Assembly: GCF_036785885.1 (NCBI RefSeq)
Contig: NC_092326.1
Span: 41,192,287-41,256,286, forward strand
DNA: 64,000 nucleotides
DNA from: Coffea arabica
Lineage: Eukaryota > Streptophyta > Magnoliopsida > Gentianales > Rubiaceae
Direction of reading: 5' to 3'
Shown here: piece by piece, positions 22,784 to 34,989 of the stretch
How the letters are laid out: the number at the start of each line of letters is the position of its first letter
How positions within the stretch are numbered: position 1 is the first letter of the stretch
Notes under the pieces: generated by a model
What the model saw: the letters and a program-made list of their open reading frames with translations, nothing else
The model's database searches: none
Told to the model about the DNA's origin: nothing
Program-made: the position numbers and the translations under genes

Positions 22784-25056
22784 AAGAGGTATTAGACAAG
22801 GGGATCCCCTATCCCCTTATCTGTTTCTCCTTTGCTCTGAAGGATTTTCCAACCTCATTCGGCAGGCTGCACAAACCAGAAAAATTTCTGGGATGAAGAT
22901 AAGTAGACAGGGTCCTAGTATAACACACCTCTTCTTTGCAGACGACTCTTTGATCTTTTACAAAGCAAATAAGGATCAGGCTACGGAATTAATGAGGGTG
23001 CTGCAGGTGCATGCCAAAGGGTCTGGACAACTGATAAATCTGGATAAGTCTTCTATACTATTCAGTAAGAATGTGAGGCTAAATCTGAAGCATGAGATTT
23101 GTCAAGTTATGGGGAATATGCAAAGTGTTACTCAAGGCAAGTATCTCGGATTACCAATGGTGGTATCAAGATCAAAGCAGCAGATTTTTGGCTTTGTCAA
23201 ATCAAATATACAACAGAGAATGAGCAAGTGGAAAAACAGGTTCTTAAGTACAGCAGGTAAGGAAATTATGCTTAAGTCAGTAGCCTTAGCCATGCCGACG
23301 TATACCATGTCCTGTTTTAGGCTCCCATCTAGATTATGTAAGGAACTCAGCTCACTAATGTCAAACTACTGGTGGGGAGAGGCCAATGGAAAGAATAAGG
23401 TACACTGGTGCTCTTGGAGGAAGCTCACTCGGAGTAAGAACATGGGAGGATTAGGATTCAAAGATTTGATGGCATTTAATGCAGCACTTCTAGGCAAGCA
23501 GGTTTGGAGACTGATAACGCAACCTAATCTCCTAGTCAGCCAAGTTTTGAAGGCTAAATATTTCCCAAGGACTTCCATATTTAGGTGCAAAGTCCCCAAT
23601 ACTGCATCTTGGATATGGAGGAGTCTTATGGGAGCTAGAGAGTTGGTGGAACAAGGAACAAGAAGAAGGATTGGCAATGGAAACAACACCAATATCTGGG
23701 ATGATTGCTGGATCCCGGGTAATATAAATGGGAAAGTCACGACCAGAAGACATATGGACAATGGACTTCAAAAAGTTCATGAGCTGATCTGCCAAAAGTC
23801 ATGGAATACGAATCTGGTTTTCAAAAATTTCAATCGACAAGATGCTGAAAGGATTTTGGCCATACCAATAAGCTTATCAGGGAAGGAAGATAGTCATTTC
23901 TGGATATACGGGACAGATGGAAACTATACCGTTAATTCAGGGTATAAGCTACAGGTGCGGCAAGAAGGAAGTAAGCACAACAGAAACCAGGTGGAGGGAT
24001 CTACTAGTTGGGAGGATCAAACACAAAAGCTATGGAAGGAAGTGTGGAAATTGAAAGTGAAGCATAAACAGAAAATCTTCCTATGGAAATGTCTCAATGA
24101 TGCGCTTCCAGTGAGAGATCTTATACAAGGCAGAATCAAAGTTGGAGACCCCATTTGTAATAGATGTGGAGAAGATAGGGAAACATTAGAGCATACCCTT
24201 TTGAACTGCAAGGAGGCAAAACTGATATGGAAGCTAGCCCCTATCCAATGGGAAGGAATGATGGAGCAACAAGGGAATTTCCGCAACTGGTGGACATCAA
24301 TCTCAGAAGCCAGGAATAGACCAGAAGGTGGGCAACATATTTCGTTGTCTGTCCATATTCTATGGCAGATATGGAAAGCTAGGAATGAGGAGGAATTTAA
24401 TGGAAAAAAAAAACAGCCTTGGAAGACAATTCAGAAGGCGCATCAAGAATGGTTAGAAATGGTGGAATTAGATACTAAGGAATCTAGGATGAGCACAGAC
24501 GAAACAATAGCTCTACAGCAACACAGTTCGCAGTCAGCTTCAGAATATGGGATACTGGAAGTACGGATTGGGGTAACATCAGATATATCCAACCACGCCT
24601 TTGGCAGAATCAAGGAGATCAAGGACCACACCGAGGCTGGGCGCTACGAGCAAGAAGTTCAGGATCAATTCTGGTGGATGAAGCAATTGCACTGAAGCTG
24701 GCAATGTGTAAGACAGCCACAACGCAAGCCAGGGAAGTGCAATTCCAAGTGCAAAACCCACAAATCCTTAACAATATTCGCACAAACAGAGTAAGTGAGA
24801 TTAGATTAGCGACTGTTGTGGATGACATTCTTCAATTAAGCCAATTGTTTCATATGTGCTCCTTTTGCCTAGTTAGAAAAGATAAGACTCAATTAAGCTA
24901 CAAGCTTAGCATTCATGCCTTGGGCATTATTTTTGATGAGGAACATTGGTTTCCTTAGTGGTAAATATGCCGCTTGTAAAGTTCAATCGAGCCCTTGCTC
25001 GCACTTGTATATCATTTGTCAAGCAATACAATCAATTATCGTTTCGAAAAAAAAAA
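22784..25056 (+). mobile_element. 5'-truncated LINE retrotransposon with TSD and poly(A)
   Basis: The insertion starts directly within the reverse transcriptase and ends in a poly(A) tail at about 25047-25056. It is bounded by AGTTTTCGCTTTCAC (22769-22783) and AGTTTTCGTTTTCAC (25057-25071), a 15-bp target duplication with one mismatch. Lack of ORF1, endonuclease and the N-terminal part of the RT, plus poly(A) and a long duplication, is the classic product of incomplete target-primed reverse transcription. The element is plant L1/Cin4-like, judged by RT followed by zf-RVT and an RNase H-like remnant. Confidence 0.88.
22787..24958 (+). pseudogene. LINE ORF2 remnant: RT C-terminal part, zf-RVT, RNase H-like tail
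   Basis: An open frame runs from the truncation point at about 22787 to a stop at 24695. It first reads GIRQGDPLSPYLF, the conserved RT block. The catalytic FADD follows near 22938-22950, then the thumb region (LNLKHEICQVMG, KYLGLPM), a maturase-like LSTAGKEIMLK block and the zf-RVT module at about 24045-24240 with CNRCGEDRETLEHTLLNC. After about 24560 the homologous reading moves to another frame, which ends at 24958 and carries VDEAIALKLAM and a final EEHWFP, a decayed RNase H-like (RVT_3) end. The frameshift and missing N-terminus make it non-functional. Confidence 0.85.
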
Positions 25057-25340
25057 AGTTTTCGTTTTCACTTTAATCCGTGTCACCGTGTATAGTGCGT
25101 GTCTTACCAGTACATACTAAAAGAGGCAATTTCCCATTTGGCATATATCCTGCTTCAAATTTATTTTTATCCATATATTTGGCACATAATCTAAATTTGA
25201 ATTTAAAACTCATATTTTGTATATATGGCGTATATCCAACCATCTATATCTATATCTATATCTATATGTATTGCAGAAGGGGTTTTTAGCAGAGACCCTC
25301 TCAATGGCTTCCAAATTTCTCATTCTTTTTTCTAAATTTT

Positions 25341-25955
25341 TGTATTTATTTTAATACATAAAAAGTAGTGGATTATAACCAACCCTATCACCAATCAAAT
25401 TTAAAATTAAAACATTCCGCTATCTACTTCATAAACCGTTTATAGTTTGTTATTTATACTTTAAATTCTTTTTACTCCTTAATTAAAGGCAAATGCTCAT
25501 TCGTATGCTATTTTAATACAATGTTACATTTTTATAATTAAGAAATATTTATCACCAAACTAACCCTATAACCACCCTTACAAATGAGTTTTGCAAATTA
25601 CAATCACGTTTCAAAAAAATCACAAATGTGCAACTAAATGTAAAGTTGAGGGGGTAAAGTGCAGCTAAATGTCAAGTTAAGGGGTTTACTATATTTAACG
25701 CTAAAAAAAATCCCAAGAACGGAACAAGTAGTGGGTAATAGATTTTGTATTTATTTTAATACATAAAAAGTAGTGGGTTATAACCAACCCTATCACCAGT
25801 CAAATTTAAAATTTAAAACTTTCCCATAATCTACTTCATAAATCGTTAAATATATTTATACTTTAAATCCTTTTTATACATTTGCATTTATTTATACTTT
25901 AAATCCTTTTTACTACTTAATTAAAGACAAATGCTTATTCACATGCTATTTTAAT
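25341..25955. repeat. Direct duplication, about 190 bp, offset 405 bp
   Basis: The segment 25341 to about 25525 (TGTATTTATTTTAATACATA...) recurs at 25746 to about 25955 with point differences. The second copy also has a local doubling of TTTATACTTTAAATCC. Between them is unrelated sequence. These could be terminal repeats of an unrecognised small element or a simple segmental duplication. Confidence 0.6.
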
Positions 25956-27849
25956 ACAATTTTAATTCGGACGCATACAACATGATCAAGAAACAGTAAA
26001 ATGAATTAGGACTACATTTTGACCCAAAAAAAAATAGGCCTAGATGCCACTGGCACGTTGCCGTAACTTGCGATGCCAATTAGGACTATTTAGCACCTTT
26101 TTTTTTTGCTAGGAATTAGGGCACTGTAAAGCTTATCTAGGCAAACTTTACCTCATCGGTGATTTGAGTATCAAGTTATTAAATACACTACAAATCCTAT
26201 AATCATGCTCACATTTTCCCCACATTTCCCCCTTGTTTCTTGATCATCTAATAAGGAAACTATAAAAACTAACGAGAGAGTAAGAAAAACATTAAAAAAG
26301 GAAAATGCATGGTTGACGCAACAGACGGCTTTTATAACTTAAAATGGTTGACGCATGGTTGCAAACACAATGATTGAAAATATTAGCATCTTAAAATGAA
26401 TATGAAGAAAAGAAAAAGAATATGTAACAAATTCAGCAATTTTTTAAGTGCATTTTCGTCCAAATTTAATTATGTTATTCATAGTTATAGTTCAACTTTA
26501 CGAGGAGTATACATACATAATTCTTCCCTATTACCTATCACTTCAGGAAGCGAAAAGACGCTTCAGCTCAGATTATGAAGACACAAATCCCTCCTTTAAA
26601 ACACTATAACCAAGTAAAATTTTTTCATTTTAGTTAAAGATTAAATCGTTGCCTGGTGTTTATATCTTCTGCACCCATGGCTGCAATATTTAGTTTTCAA
26701 AACTTTCAAACGTATATTCTTATGTAACATATATTTTCAACGATAGTTAAGAATATGCCCTTGAAGTCTGAGCATAAACATTAATGAATAGTTTCTGTCC
26801 GGATAAAAAATTAATGAAATATATATTTACATCTATATGTATTGCACGAGAGGTAGGGAAGGGTAACATTTGATGCTTGCTGTGCTTTTAATATTTCTTT
26901 AGATATTTTTTATTGGAGCTTTGTTCAAATTTTTAATATATGTTAAGGGTTTAGATAAGGTACATAAATACAATATAGATTAGATACTAAAATAGTACTT
27001 TCTAAAATTTTAACCATTTTCCATGTAACTAATATAACTAATTCATTTCCAATGCACGGAATAAAAGAAATATATTAGTTAACCTTCATAATTTATTTTT
27101 TAACCTTTCAAATTTAATTTTTTCAAAAATATATACCCCGACAATAATATACGAAAACAAACTACTAGCCACATACATGTTAATGGTTTTAGCCATGTAT
27201 TTCAAATTACTACATGTACCAAAATATATTTATATATGGATTACTGTATTAACTGTGGGTGTTAACAACAATTCTATTGGTACTAAATTTTCATTTGATT
27301 AGAATACAATTGTATATCTGACCATTGATGTTATTTCTTCTTTAACTATTGTATTTCTTTGGTTAACAATTCTCATACAATGTACCACATCATTACATTT
27401 AAAACAAATACAAAAACTATTGATTGTTAGTTTAATATATATTTTAATGCATTTCTAGATCAAAGAAATGAAAATTCTACCTCTCCTCAAGTTTGACAGC
27501 CATCGATATCACCCGTGATCCAGCGTGATCATGGTAAATATAAAGTTTATTATATCGTCAAACTCATTTTACAATTACACTTTTTGCTGCATTATCTTGC
27601 TAAATCAAATGTTTACATGACATAATATTAGATGAAATACATAATGACTCAGCAATTATTAAAATTTCCCTCACACCAACATTGCCATGTGATGGCCATA
27701 ACCATGGTAAGATCTAGGTTTCTCACTTATTTTTAACACATAATTAACCATTACCATTGCATTTTCAACTCTATTAATGTAACTTATATGCCTTATTTGT
27801 ATATTTACTGTTCATGATATAATGTTTATGAATTATTAAAATTATGCAG

Positions 27850-27972
27850 ACTCATCTGAAGAATTTGTTCCTGCTACGCAAGACGTTATGCATGTTAACA
27901 TAGTTACAGTTGAACAAATTGGTACGCACGACGCTGTGCCTGCTAACATAGTTACAACAGAACAAATTGGTA
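27850..27972 (+). repeat. Exon-like segment with a 48-bp in-frame internal repeat
   Basis: Preceded by TTATGCAG and followed by GGTAATATT, so it resembles an exon between splice sites. The core AACATAGTTACA...GAACAAATTGGT occurs at 27897 and 27945, exactly 48 bp (16 codons) apart. Read in the open frame the repeat gives NIVT-x-EQIG twice. No family is recognised. It may be a captured fragment or a relic exon. Confidence 0.35.
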
Positions 27973-28986
27973 ATATTCTCATACCTTTCTCATGTAATTA
28001 TATTTAATATTTTTTAAAATATGATCTTAAGTACACAAATTAAGGGTGCTCATGGATCAAATAATCAATTCATTTCTAATTTAGCTAACCATACCCTTCC
28101 TCAATTCGAATGGTTACTTAGTGACCGGTTAATCTATAACATAGGGTCAGATTTACAAGGCAATATATCCTTCTTCCAAGAAAAAGAAAAAGAAAATATT
28201 TATATTGACAAATCCAACAAAATAGTTTTAAATTGAACAATTTTATTTAATTTTATAACTCTACAAAATTATTAATATGAAATAGACTTGCAAATAAAAA
28301 AATACAAAATTTATCAAATCAATAATATCATTTAATCATACAAATCTAAAAAATCATTAATATAAAATAGACTTTCAAAACATAAATTATAATATTTTTC
28401 AAATCAATAATATTGTTTAATTTTACAACTCTAAAATATCTTGAATACAAAATAGACTTGCAAATCGAACAATACAACATTTCCGAATCAATAATATTAT
28501 TTAATCTTACAACTCTAAAAAATCACGAATACAAAAGAATAATAACACATCAAAATACTGAATATTTAAAAGATTTGTTCTTATTTTGTCCATTTGTTGC
28601 CACCTATCATTTTTTTTAATAACGATGGTAGGTTGCTCCACTAATTTTGAATTTCGCACATACTTAATTCTCAGGACAATGGTGATAGGTTATTCAACCA
28701 ACGAATCAATTCATGCAAAGATCGTACATTTTCATTTGTAGTACGCACTCCACAAAATTGAACAGAATTAATTAAATTATCAATTTTGGCTTTCGTACTA
28801 AAAGTTGATTGATGTGAGGAGTGTTTGGACCTTCATGCAAGATTATCAAATCGAATGCATAATATTTGTAAATATTTCATTTTAACAACATTTAATTACA
28901 TTCATTTTGTCAGGATCAAGCGCTTACCATTGCACCAAAAGCTATAGTTTTTAGCGAAGACGCAAGTTTATTTCCTTAATCACAAT

Positions 28987-29619
28987 CAGTGGTGAAGCCA
29001 GAAAAAATTTTCAGTGGGGGCAAAAGCAACTTTAAAATTTTTTACCTACTCTTTTTTTAGTTTTTTAAAGAAAAAAAAATTCACTAACAAGTACAAATGA
29101 TACATATATTTCATGAAAAAAATCAAAAAGACAAACTCAAAATTATTAATGTAATAATAATTTTATTTCAAAAGCAAACTAAACCATTTTCAATTACTCA
29201 TGACAAGTTTTCATATTTTGATAGCGGTTTTACAACCTTTTCATTTTGAACTTCACGAAATATATTTTTCTCAATATAAGTAACTGAACAATTATTCATC
29301 CAAGTGTCTCCCATTCTATTTTGTATCGATTCTTCACTATATTCATCATTGAAAAAATCCTTTCTATGGTAGCTATAACAACAAGTAAAATAAAAAACAA
29401 TTTTAAAAGCATATAATCCAATAAATATACAAAACTCCAGGGGGCACACTTGAAATTATATCAAATTTTTATAGGTATTATAGAATTGAAGGGAGGCAAT
29501 GGGAGCCTATAAACCAATAGATACTCAAAACTTTAGGGGGCACAATTAAAATTACATCAAATTTTTATAGATATTATAGAAATTTAAGGCCCAGTGCCCC
29601 CATTGTAAATCTGCCACTG
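28987..29619 (-). mobile_element. hAT derivative with 8-bp TSD ATCACAAT and a transposase remnant
   Basis: The 633-bp element has ends CAGTGGTGAAGCC and the inverse of CAGTGGCAGATTT. A perfect 8-bp repeat ATCACAAT lies on both sides (28979-28986 and 29620-29627). On the minus strand at about 29198-29345 a frame reads NRMGDTWMNN, then VTYIEKNIF, which I recognise as the C-terminal dimerisation region of hAT transposases of the TTF/ZMYM1-like group. The rest of the transposase is gone, so this is an internally deleted, non-autonomous copy. Confidence 0.85.
29198..29449 (-). pseudogene. hAT transposase C-terminal (dimerisation domain) fragment
   Basis: The residues after about position 35 of this frame (EESIQNRMGD, VTYIEKNIFREV, NEKVV) match the conserved end of hAT-family transposases. 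There is no zinc finger, no DDE catalytic region and no start context. It is only a remnant inside the element at 28987-29619. Confidence 0.65.
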
Positions 29620-29627
29620 ATCACAAT

Positions 29628-30017
29628 GGCAGCGCAAAGCACCGTACCACGCTCGGCCAGTAGGAGGGCTGCACCCCTGGGTACCACGAGTTGGGCGGTT
29701 AGTCCCTTCGAGCCGGGATCTGAGGGATGTTGCTGATTAGGCCAACACATTTTTATTTATATATCATTAAATTTTTAATATAAATTTCTATTATTTTTTC
29801 AGGATCCATCTTCCGAAAAAGACAATTTTTGAATGATATACACATTCCATCATATTTCAAACTATTGTTAGACAAATATTACATTTTAATTGTGTTGGTA
29901 CAATTTTTTAACCTTTTTTAATTAACCCTTTTATTTTCATTTTTTCAATAATATCAGTACCGTACGTAGCACGGGTATTCACACTAATGATAGTGTATAT
30001 ATTGTCAGTATATGTAA
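29628..30017. other. Intergenic DNA; possible Helitron 3' end
   Basis: 29628-29740 is unusually GC-rich for this neighbourhood and unidentified. At about 29961-29990 a short hairpin CCGT...ACGG is followed by GTATTCACACTAAT, which resembles a degenerate Helitron 3' terminus (hairpin then CTRR). No matching 5' end was found, so this is only a possibility. Confidence 0.25.
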
Positions 30018-30022
30018 GATTT

Positions 30023-33000
30023 TGTGAGGACCCGCAAATTTCATACATTTTTCCTCAAAAATGCTTTTTATTTAAAAATTCTTATTTATTAAATCCCTAC
30101 TACCCAATTATTCCACACTAAGTGTAAATAAATCGAAAAAGTAGGGTTTCACGCTTCGGTTTCAAGTTTGGAGCAAAATTAGGGTTTTCACGATTTTTCG
30201 CCGGATGAATTTTCGGTACAGAGTAAGGATTAAATTTGGAGATTAAAAGTGACTTTTAAATGAGAAATAATATGTGACTAGTAGCAATGATATAAGGTTA
30301 GTGAATGGGAAGTAAAAACCTTAATACATGTGTTTTTAAGAAATAAAGCGCGAACCGGCGGGTCCCGCGCACTACCGATTGAACGCACCACTTGACCACC
30401 ATTTTTCTTATCAAACAAGCTTATTGACTTTTGAGCAAAATATCTTCTTACTTGGCAGCTGGTTTGACCAAATCCTAAGGCTAAAAATGCAAGGAAAAGA
30501 AAGAGAAAAATGAAAGGTGGTGGTCGCCACCTAAAGGCTTCTTGACCAAGACAAGGACTTTCTATTTATTACCAAAATTTCACAACTTTCCTCTTCATTT
30601 CTGCACCCTTTGGCCGAGAGAAAGAAGGAAGAAAACACCAAGGGAAATCTCTCCATTTCTTCTTGAATCAAACTATTAAGTGAGAAAACAAAAGAAATAA
30701 ATCGATTAAACTTACCTTTGAGTGATTAGTTAGTGATGTTGGTGAGATTTTGGAAAGGGAAAGCTAGGGATATACTTGGTGAACTCTAATCAAGCTAAGG
30801 AAGATGATCTCTCTAATTTTTTTTAATTTCAATCTTGTTTAAATTAAACTTAGTAACTTAATTTGTGGTGAATCATGGATGTTATCATGTTTTGGAGGTT
30901 TTCCCCTTTTTGATTTGATGAAATAGGGTTTGAGGACTTGCTGCCAATTTGATGTATGATGCATACATGTTGTAATTAAGGTTGTATAAGGGGTTTTGGT
31001 AGTGATTGAAGTAAGAATTTGAGGAAGGTTGCATTAAAAATTGAAAATTCCAGATTTCTGGAAAATTTTGCTTCCTTTCTGTCCGGTTTTGTAGCCCTAT
31101 GTTAGAGGCCGATTTGGCCTTAGGTCAAAGCATTAAAGTTGTAGAGAATGATATTTTATAGGAGCCTACAAAATTTTACCTAAATCGGAGCAACGTAGGT
31201 CGTGAAAAGTCCAAAATACCCTTACTATTTTAAGTTTTCCCCCAGCAGTCCGTTTGGTCAGTTTATCCAGTTTATCACGTTTTTCCACTAGGATGCGTAC
31301 TGATTTAGCTTTTTACCAAAACATGAAAGTTGTATTATTCTGACTTAACTTTCAAACGCCTCTAAGAACACCTGAATCGGACTTTTGTAACCTGAGATAT
31401 GACCATTACAGTACAATGCGGTTAGACAGCCGACGAGTTAGATTTTAGTTCTGTAAATTGAGGATTTGACTAAGTTGCATTGGAAACTGGACTACGTGAC
31501 CTTCATGAACATTGTAGCCCTGTGTCTTAGTTTTGAAACGGCATATGTTGTGCCTCAATCCGATAAGCGTAGCCTCGGATATGTTATTTCCGCATCCACA
31601 CGTCAAATCTGTCTTGTGCTAAATTGTATTTCTGCACTTGTTATTATTGTGATTCTTATTCTTATGATATGATGAGCCTATGGAAAAATATGACTTGAAT
31701 TATGATATGTGTGACTTTGGGTTGTGGTTGAGGAAAAATAAAGAAGCCTAAATGGCTGGAAAATTAGGTAAACACAAAGGGCATGCTGCCCGAATTTACA
31801 CTCGAGGACTAGAAAACTATATTTGCAACTTGAGTAAAGGTTAAGTGAATATCACTTGAACTAGCGGGAACCTTTGCTACTATGTTTATCGAGGGTTATA
31901 TATTAGGACTTGGCTGAACTTGTACCCTTGAGGAAAAGACATAATGGCCAATGTAAACTTGTATTTCCTTGTACTTTCAACTCAAGTGTTATTTCCAAGC
32001 ATCTATGTTACAAAACCTTACGATTTGAAAAGCGAGCAAGTATTTCACGAGGGTCTTTCAAATGAATTTCAATTGGTCGATTCTTAATGAACGGAATGTT
32101 TAAGTTTCGAATCCTACTCGTGTGTCAAAGTTCTTAAACTGAATTTTTATCGCAGATCTGGACTCCAAGCCTGGAGTATAATTGAAAGTGAATACTTGAG
32201 GCACAATATTTTGGTGAGTGCTTCCAAATATCCGATGGTACTTGATACATGTGTTCCTTACTTGACTTGTATGATTACATGAAAATGAATGATAGGGCAA
32301 GGGTGTACTTTACCGCACTTGCCCTAATATGACTTGTTCTTACTATTGATTATACTTGACTTGCTCTACATGTACTTGAGATACGTCTTGCCTGGAATTC
32401 CAGAAACCCTCTGGTTAGTTAATCGAGTCGAGCCGGCAAGGGTCTGGTCGATTAGATAACAAACCCTGGGTCACTAGTGAGGTCGAGTGGAGTGTTATCT
32501 CCTCGGCAATCCGGTATACTCGAGTATTACCACCCATGTTTTGTATGGCGTGCGGGCCCGGAATAGGGGGTTGATCGGTGGACGGGGATTGGCGTGTAGT
32601 GGAGTTTATTTGGACTTGATATTACTTGAAAGTTGACGGAGTGTCAATTACCACTTGACCAAGCTGGAATGGAGCCGTAATATGAGTACTGTATCCTTAT
32701 ATGTGAATGTGAATATAATATTACTTGGCTAGCTGAAATACTATTTCCCTGATTTGACTGGTTTGCTCGCTATTTCACTATTATTTTGCTATAAATTGGT
32801 TGTTGACCAATTTGATATTTGGGAACTTCACTGAGTTTTGGCTCACCCCGTTAGTTTGTTTTCCTTACAGGGGTATGAGCGACGCGAGAGACTTGTAAAA
32901 GACTAGTGTAGTCTTTTGTTTTTGATTTTCGACTTTTTGGTCTTGTACTCGCGCTATTCCTCGAATGGAACATGTTGTACTTAAATTGTATACGTTTTGA

Positions 33001-33195
33001 ACTAGTTTGGTGTATTGAGACTTTGTACCTCGATTCCTATCAATGTAAATTATAAGTTTGAATTGAGAATGTTATTTATGGTTCATGGATGTGTGTACAT
33101 GACTCAATTGAGATAGTGAGTGAGTCCTGGTGAGAGTTGGGCAGGCGGTCCGCCGAACCCTTTGGTACGCCTTAGGGGGAGGTGGGGTCGTCACA
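30023..33195 (+). repeat. 5' LTR of the gypsy element (3173 bp)
   Basis: TG...CA bounded and matched along its whole length by 39990-43178. At about 3.2 kb it is far longer than a typical plant LTR. It contains no protein gene that I recognise. Confidence 0.95.
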
Positions 33196-33197
33196 GG

Positions 33198-33210
33198 TGG
33201 TATCAGAGCC
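33198..33210 (+). promoter_or_regulatory. Primer binding site, initiator tRNA-Met type
   Basis: TGGTATCAGAGCC begins 2 nt after the 5' LTR. It is the standard plant retrotransposon site complementary to the 3' end of initiator tRNA-Met, from which minus-strand cDNA is primed. Confidence 0.92.
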
Positions 33211-33341
33211 TAGGTTGTGAATTGATTGAGATAGATTGAGCACTTGACATGATAGGCTAGGGTTTTATCCTTGAGTTTAGCCTTTAGCCTTGTTTTCTAC
33301 GTGTTAAGTACTTACTTTTGCAATGTTATTTGCAAACTTAG

Positions 33342-34049
33342 GTGATGGCAGACGCTGACGCCTCTGGGAGTGCGGGGCCGTCCCAACCTGCGCCTACTGA
33401 TATACCGATTGAGGTACCTACTGACGTACCCACTGATACGCCTACTGATGTACCCACGGGCTTACCTTCTGACGCCCCTGCTGACGCGCCACATCTGGAG
33501 GGGCCCGTCTATCGCGTGATCACATATCAGGAGATCCCTGGTGGGCCAGCGCAGCGATGGTCCCCAGCGCGCAAGATCCGACGCTGCGACTGTTGGAAGA
33601 CCTACTCCTACCCGGACCGAGTAGTGCTCGCTGTGGATGACGAGCGGAGACGATTGGGTAGCACCAATCGTAGGTGCTTTGCGGAGATAGAGCGTCTTCA
33701 GGCTACCCTTCGAGATCAGGGAGCCCGGATCCGAGAGTTGGAGGCCGCCGTTCAGGGGGAGCAGCAGCGGGCAGATGCCTATCGCGAGCAGGCCCAGGTG
33801 ACGACTGGACGTCTGATGCGAGTAGTTGGGGATATACGCGACCGGACCGGCCACATTCTGACCGAGTGCGAGGCACTTGTAGAGGATGTGCTACAGGACT
33901 TGGCGGAGGAGAGCCAAGTGCCTGTAGTTCCTGAGGTTCCTGGTACTCCGGAGGAGGATCCGGATGAGGACCCAGAGGAGGACCCAGAGGAGGAGCTGAG
34001 CGCCTCCTCAGAGTCGGTTGGGTCGGCGTCTAGCCGAGCAAGTTTTTAG
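33342..34049 (+). CDS. Accessory ORF upstream of gag: Pro-rich N-terminus, coiled coil, acidic tail
   Basis: An intact 235-codon frame sits between the primer site and gag, in the same orientation but separated from gag by 275 bp. I do not recognise a domain. Residues 15-50 are a proline/threonine/aspartate repeat of the form P-T-D-x-P. Residues about 110-165 (RRRLGSTNRR, EIERLQATLRDQGARIRELE) have heptad-like spacing consistent with a coiled coil. Residues about 195-225 are a Glu/Asp-Pro tail (repeats of EEDP), followed by a Ser-rich end. Extra ORFs before gag are known in some Ty3/gypsy lineages such as Ogre. Its role here is unknown. It has no stop although the neighbouring gag-pol has five, so either selection or chance kept it open. 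Confidence 0.65.
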   Translation: MMADADASGSAGPSQPAPTDIPIEVPTDVPTDTPTDVPTGLPSDAPADAPHLEGPVYRVITYQEIPGGPAQRWSPARKIRRCDCWKTYSYPDRVVLAVDDERRRLGSTNRRCFAEIERLQATLRDQGARIRELEAAVQGEQQRADAYREQAQVTTGRLMRVVGDIRDRTGHILTECEALVEDVLQDLAEESQVPVVPEVPGTPEEDPDEDPEEDPEEELSASSESVGSASSRASF

Positions 34050-34989
34050 GGTTATAGTGGAGGAGATTTTGTGGGATAGTTAGGAACATAGTGGGACGAC
34101 ACGTCTCCTTTTGTTTTTGATTTTGACGTGTCATGGTGGATGTAAATACCTTTTGTTCTATGTTCCTTGGCTGTTATAGCCTCTGACTATGTGACTTGTT
34201 TGCTATGTGTATAAAGTGCTTGTTTATTATGGATTTGATTGCCTTTATTTATTCTTTTATAACGTGTTATACGAGCCATACTTTATTTTGTTTATATATT
34301 TATATAGTTGGTTAAATCCAAAACATGGAGGATAAAAGAAGTCGGACCAAGAAAGCTAACCGAGAACGCGGTTCTAGGCGAGACCGTGAGGGTGAACAAG
34401 CACAGGAACCGGTGCCAGAATCGAGAGAAGAGAGAGAGGTCACGGTTGAGCCACAACCTGAACCCCAGGCGGTAGGGGGAGATCAAGTGGCAACTGCCAT
34501 TCAACAGATGACTAACATTCTGGCTCGGTTAGTGGAACAACAGGGTCAAGCCCCTGTAAACCAACCTAGAGACCCTGATATGGGGCAGGATAGAACCTTG
34601 GAGAGATTCCAAAAGTTCTCCCCACCCAAGTTTTTAGGAGGGCCAGACCCGTATGAGACTGAGAAATGGTTGGAGGCCATGATAAATATCTTTGCTGCCC
34701 TAAACTATACTGAGGAGAGACAAGTCCAATTTGCTGTATTTCAATTTGAGGGGCCAGCTAGGGTTTGGTGGAATGTAGTGAGGGCTAAGTGGGAGAGAGA
34801 GGGAACTGCCTGGACTTGGCTAAATTTTGTACGGGATTTCAACGAAAAATACCTTCCACCCATCGTTCAGGAGAAGAGAGAAGACGAATTCATTAAACTC
34901 CGTCAGGGGATGTTGAGTGTAACTGAGTATGAGACTCAGTTTACAAAATTGTCCAAATTTGCTCCCGAACTGATAGCTACGGAGCCGAG

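Larger units (their letters stand above)
25072..28978. other. AT-rich intergenic DNA with repeats
   Basis: No gene is recognised. A (CTATAT)n microsatellite lies at about 25242-25267. A direct duplication is listed separately, as is an exon-like 48-bp repeat at 27850-27972. The words ATCTATATGTATTGCA recur at about 25262 and 26833, hinting at related decayed repeats. Open frames at 28021-28236 and 28413-28619 have no recognisable domain. Confidence 0.4.

Noticed and set aside
23366..23795. Minus-strand open frames opposite the LINE
   Set aside because: Antisense shadows of the reverse transcriptase frame.
33462..33854. Minus-strand 130-codon frame opposite the accessory ORF
   Set aside because: It overlaps a sense frame with a better start, composition and position between primer site and gag.
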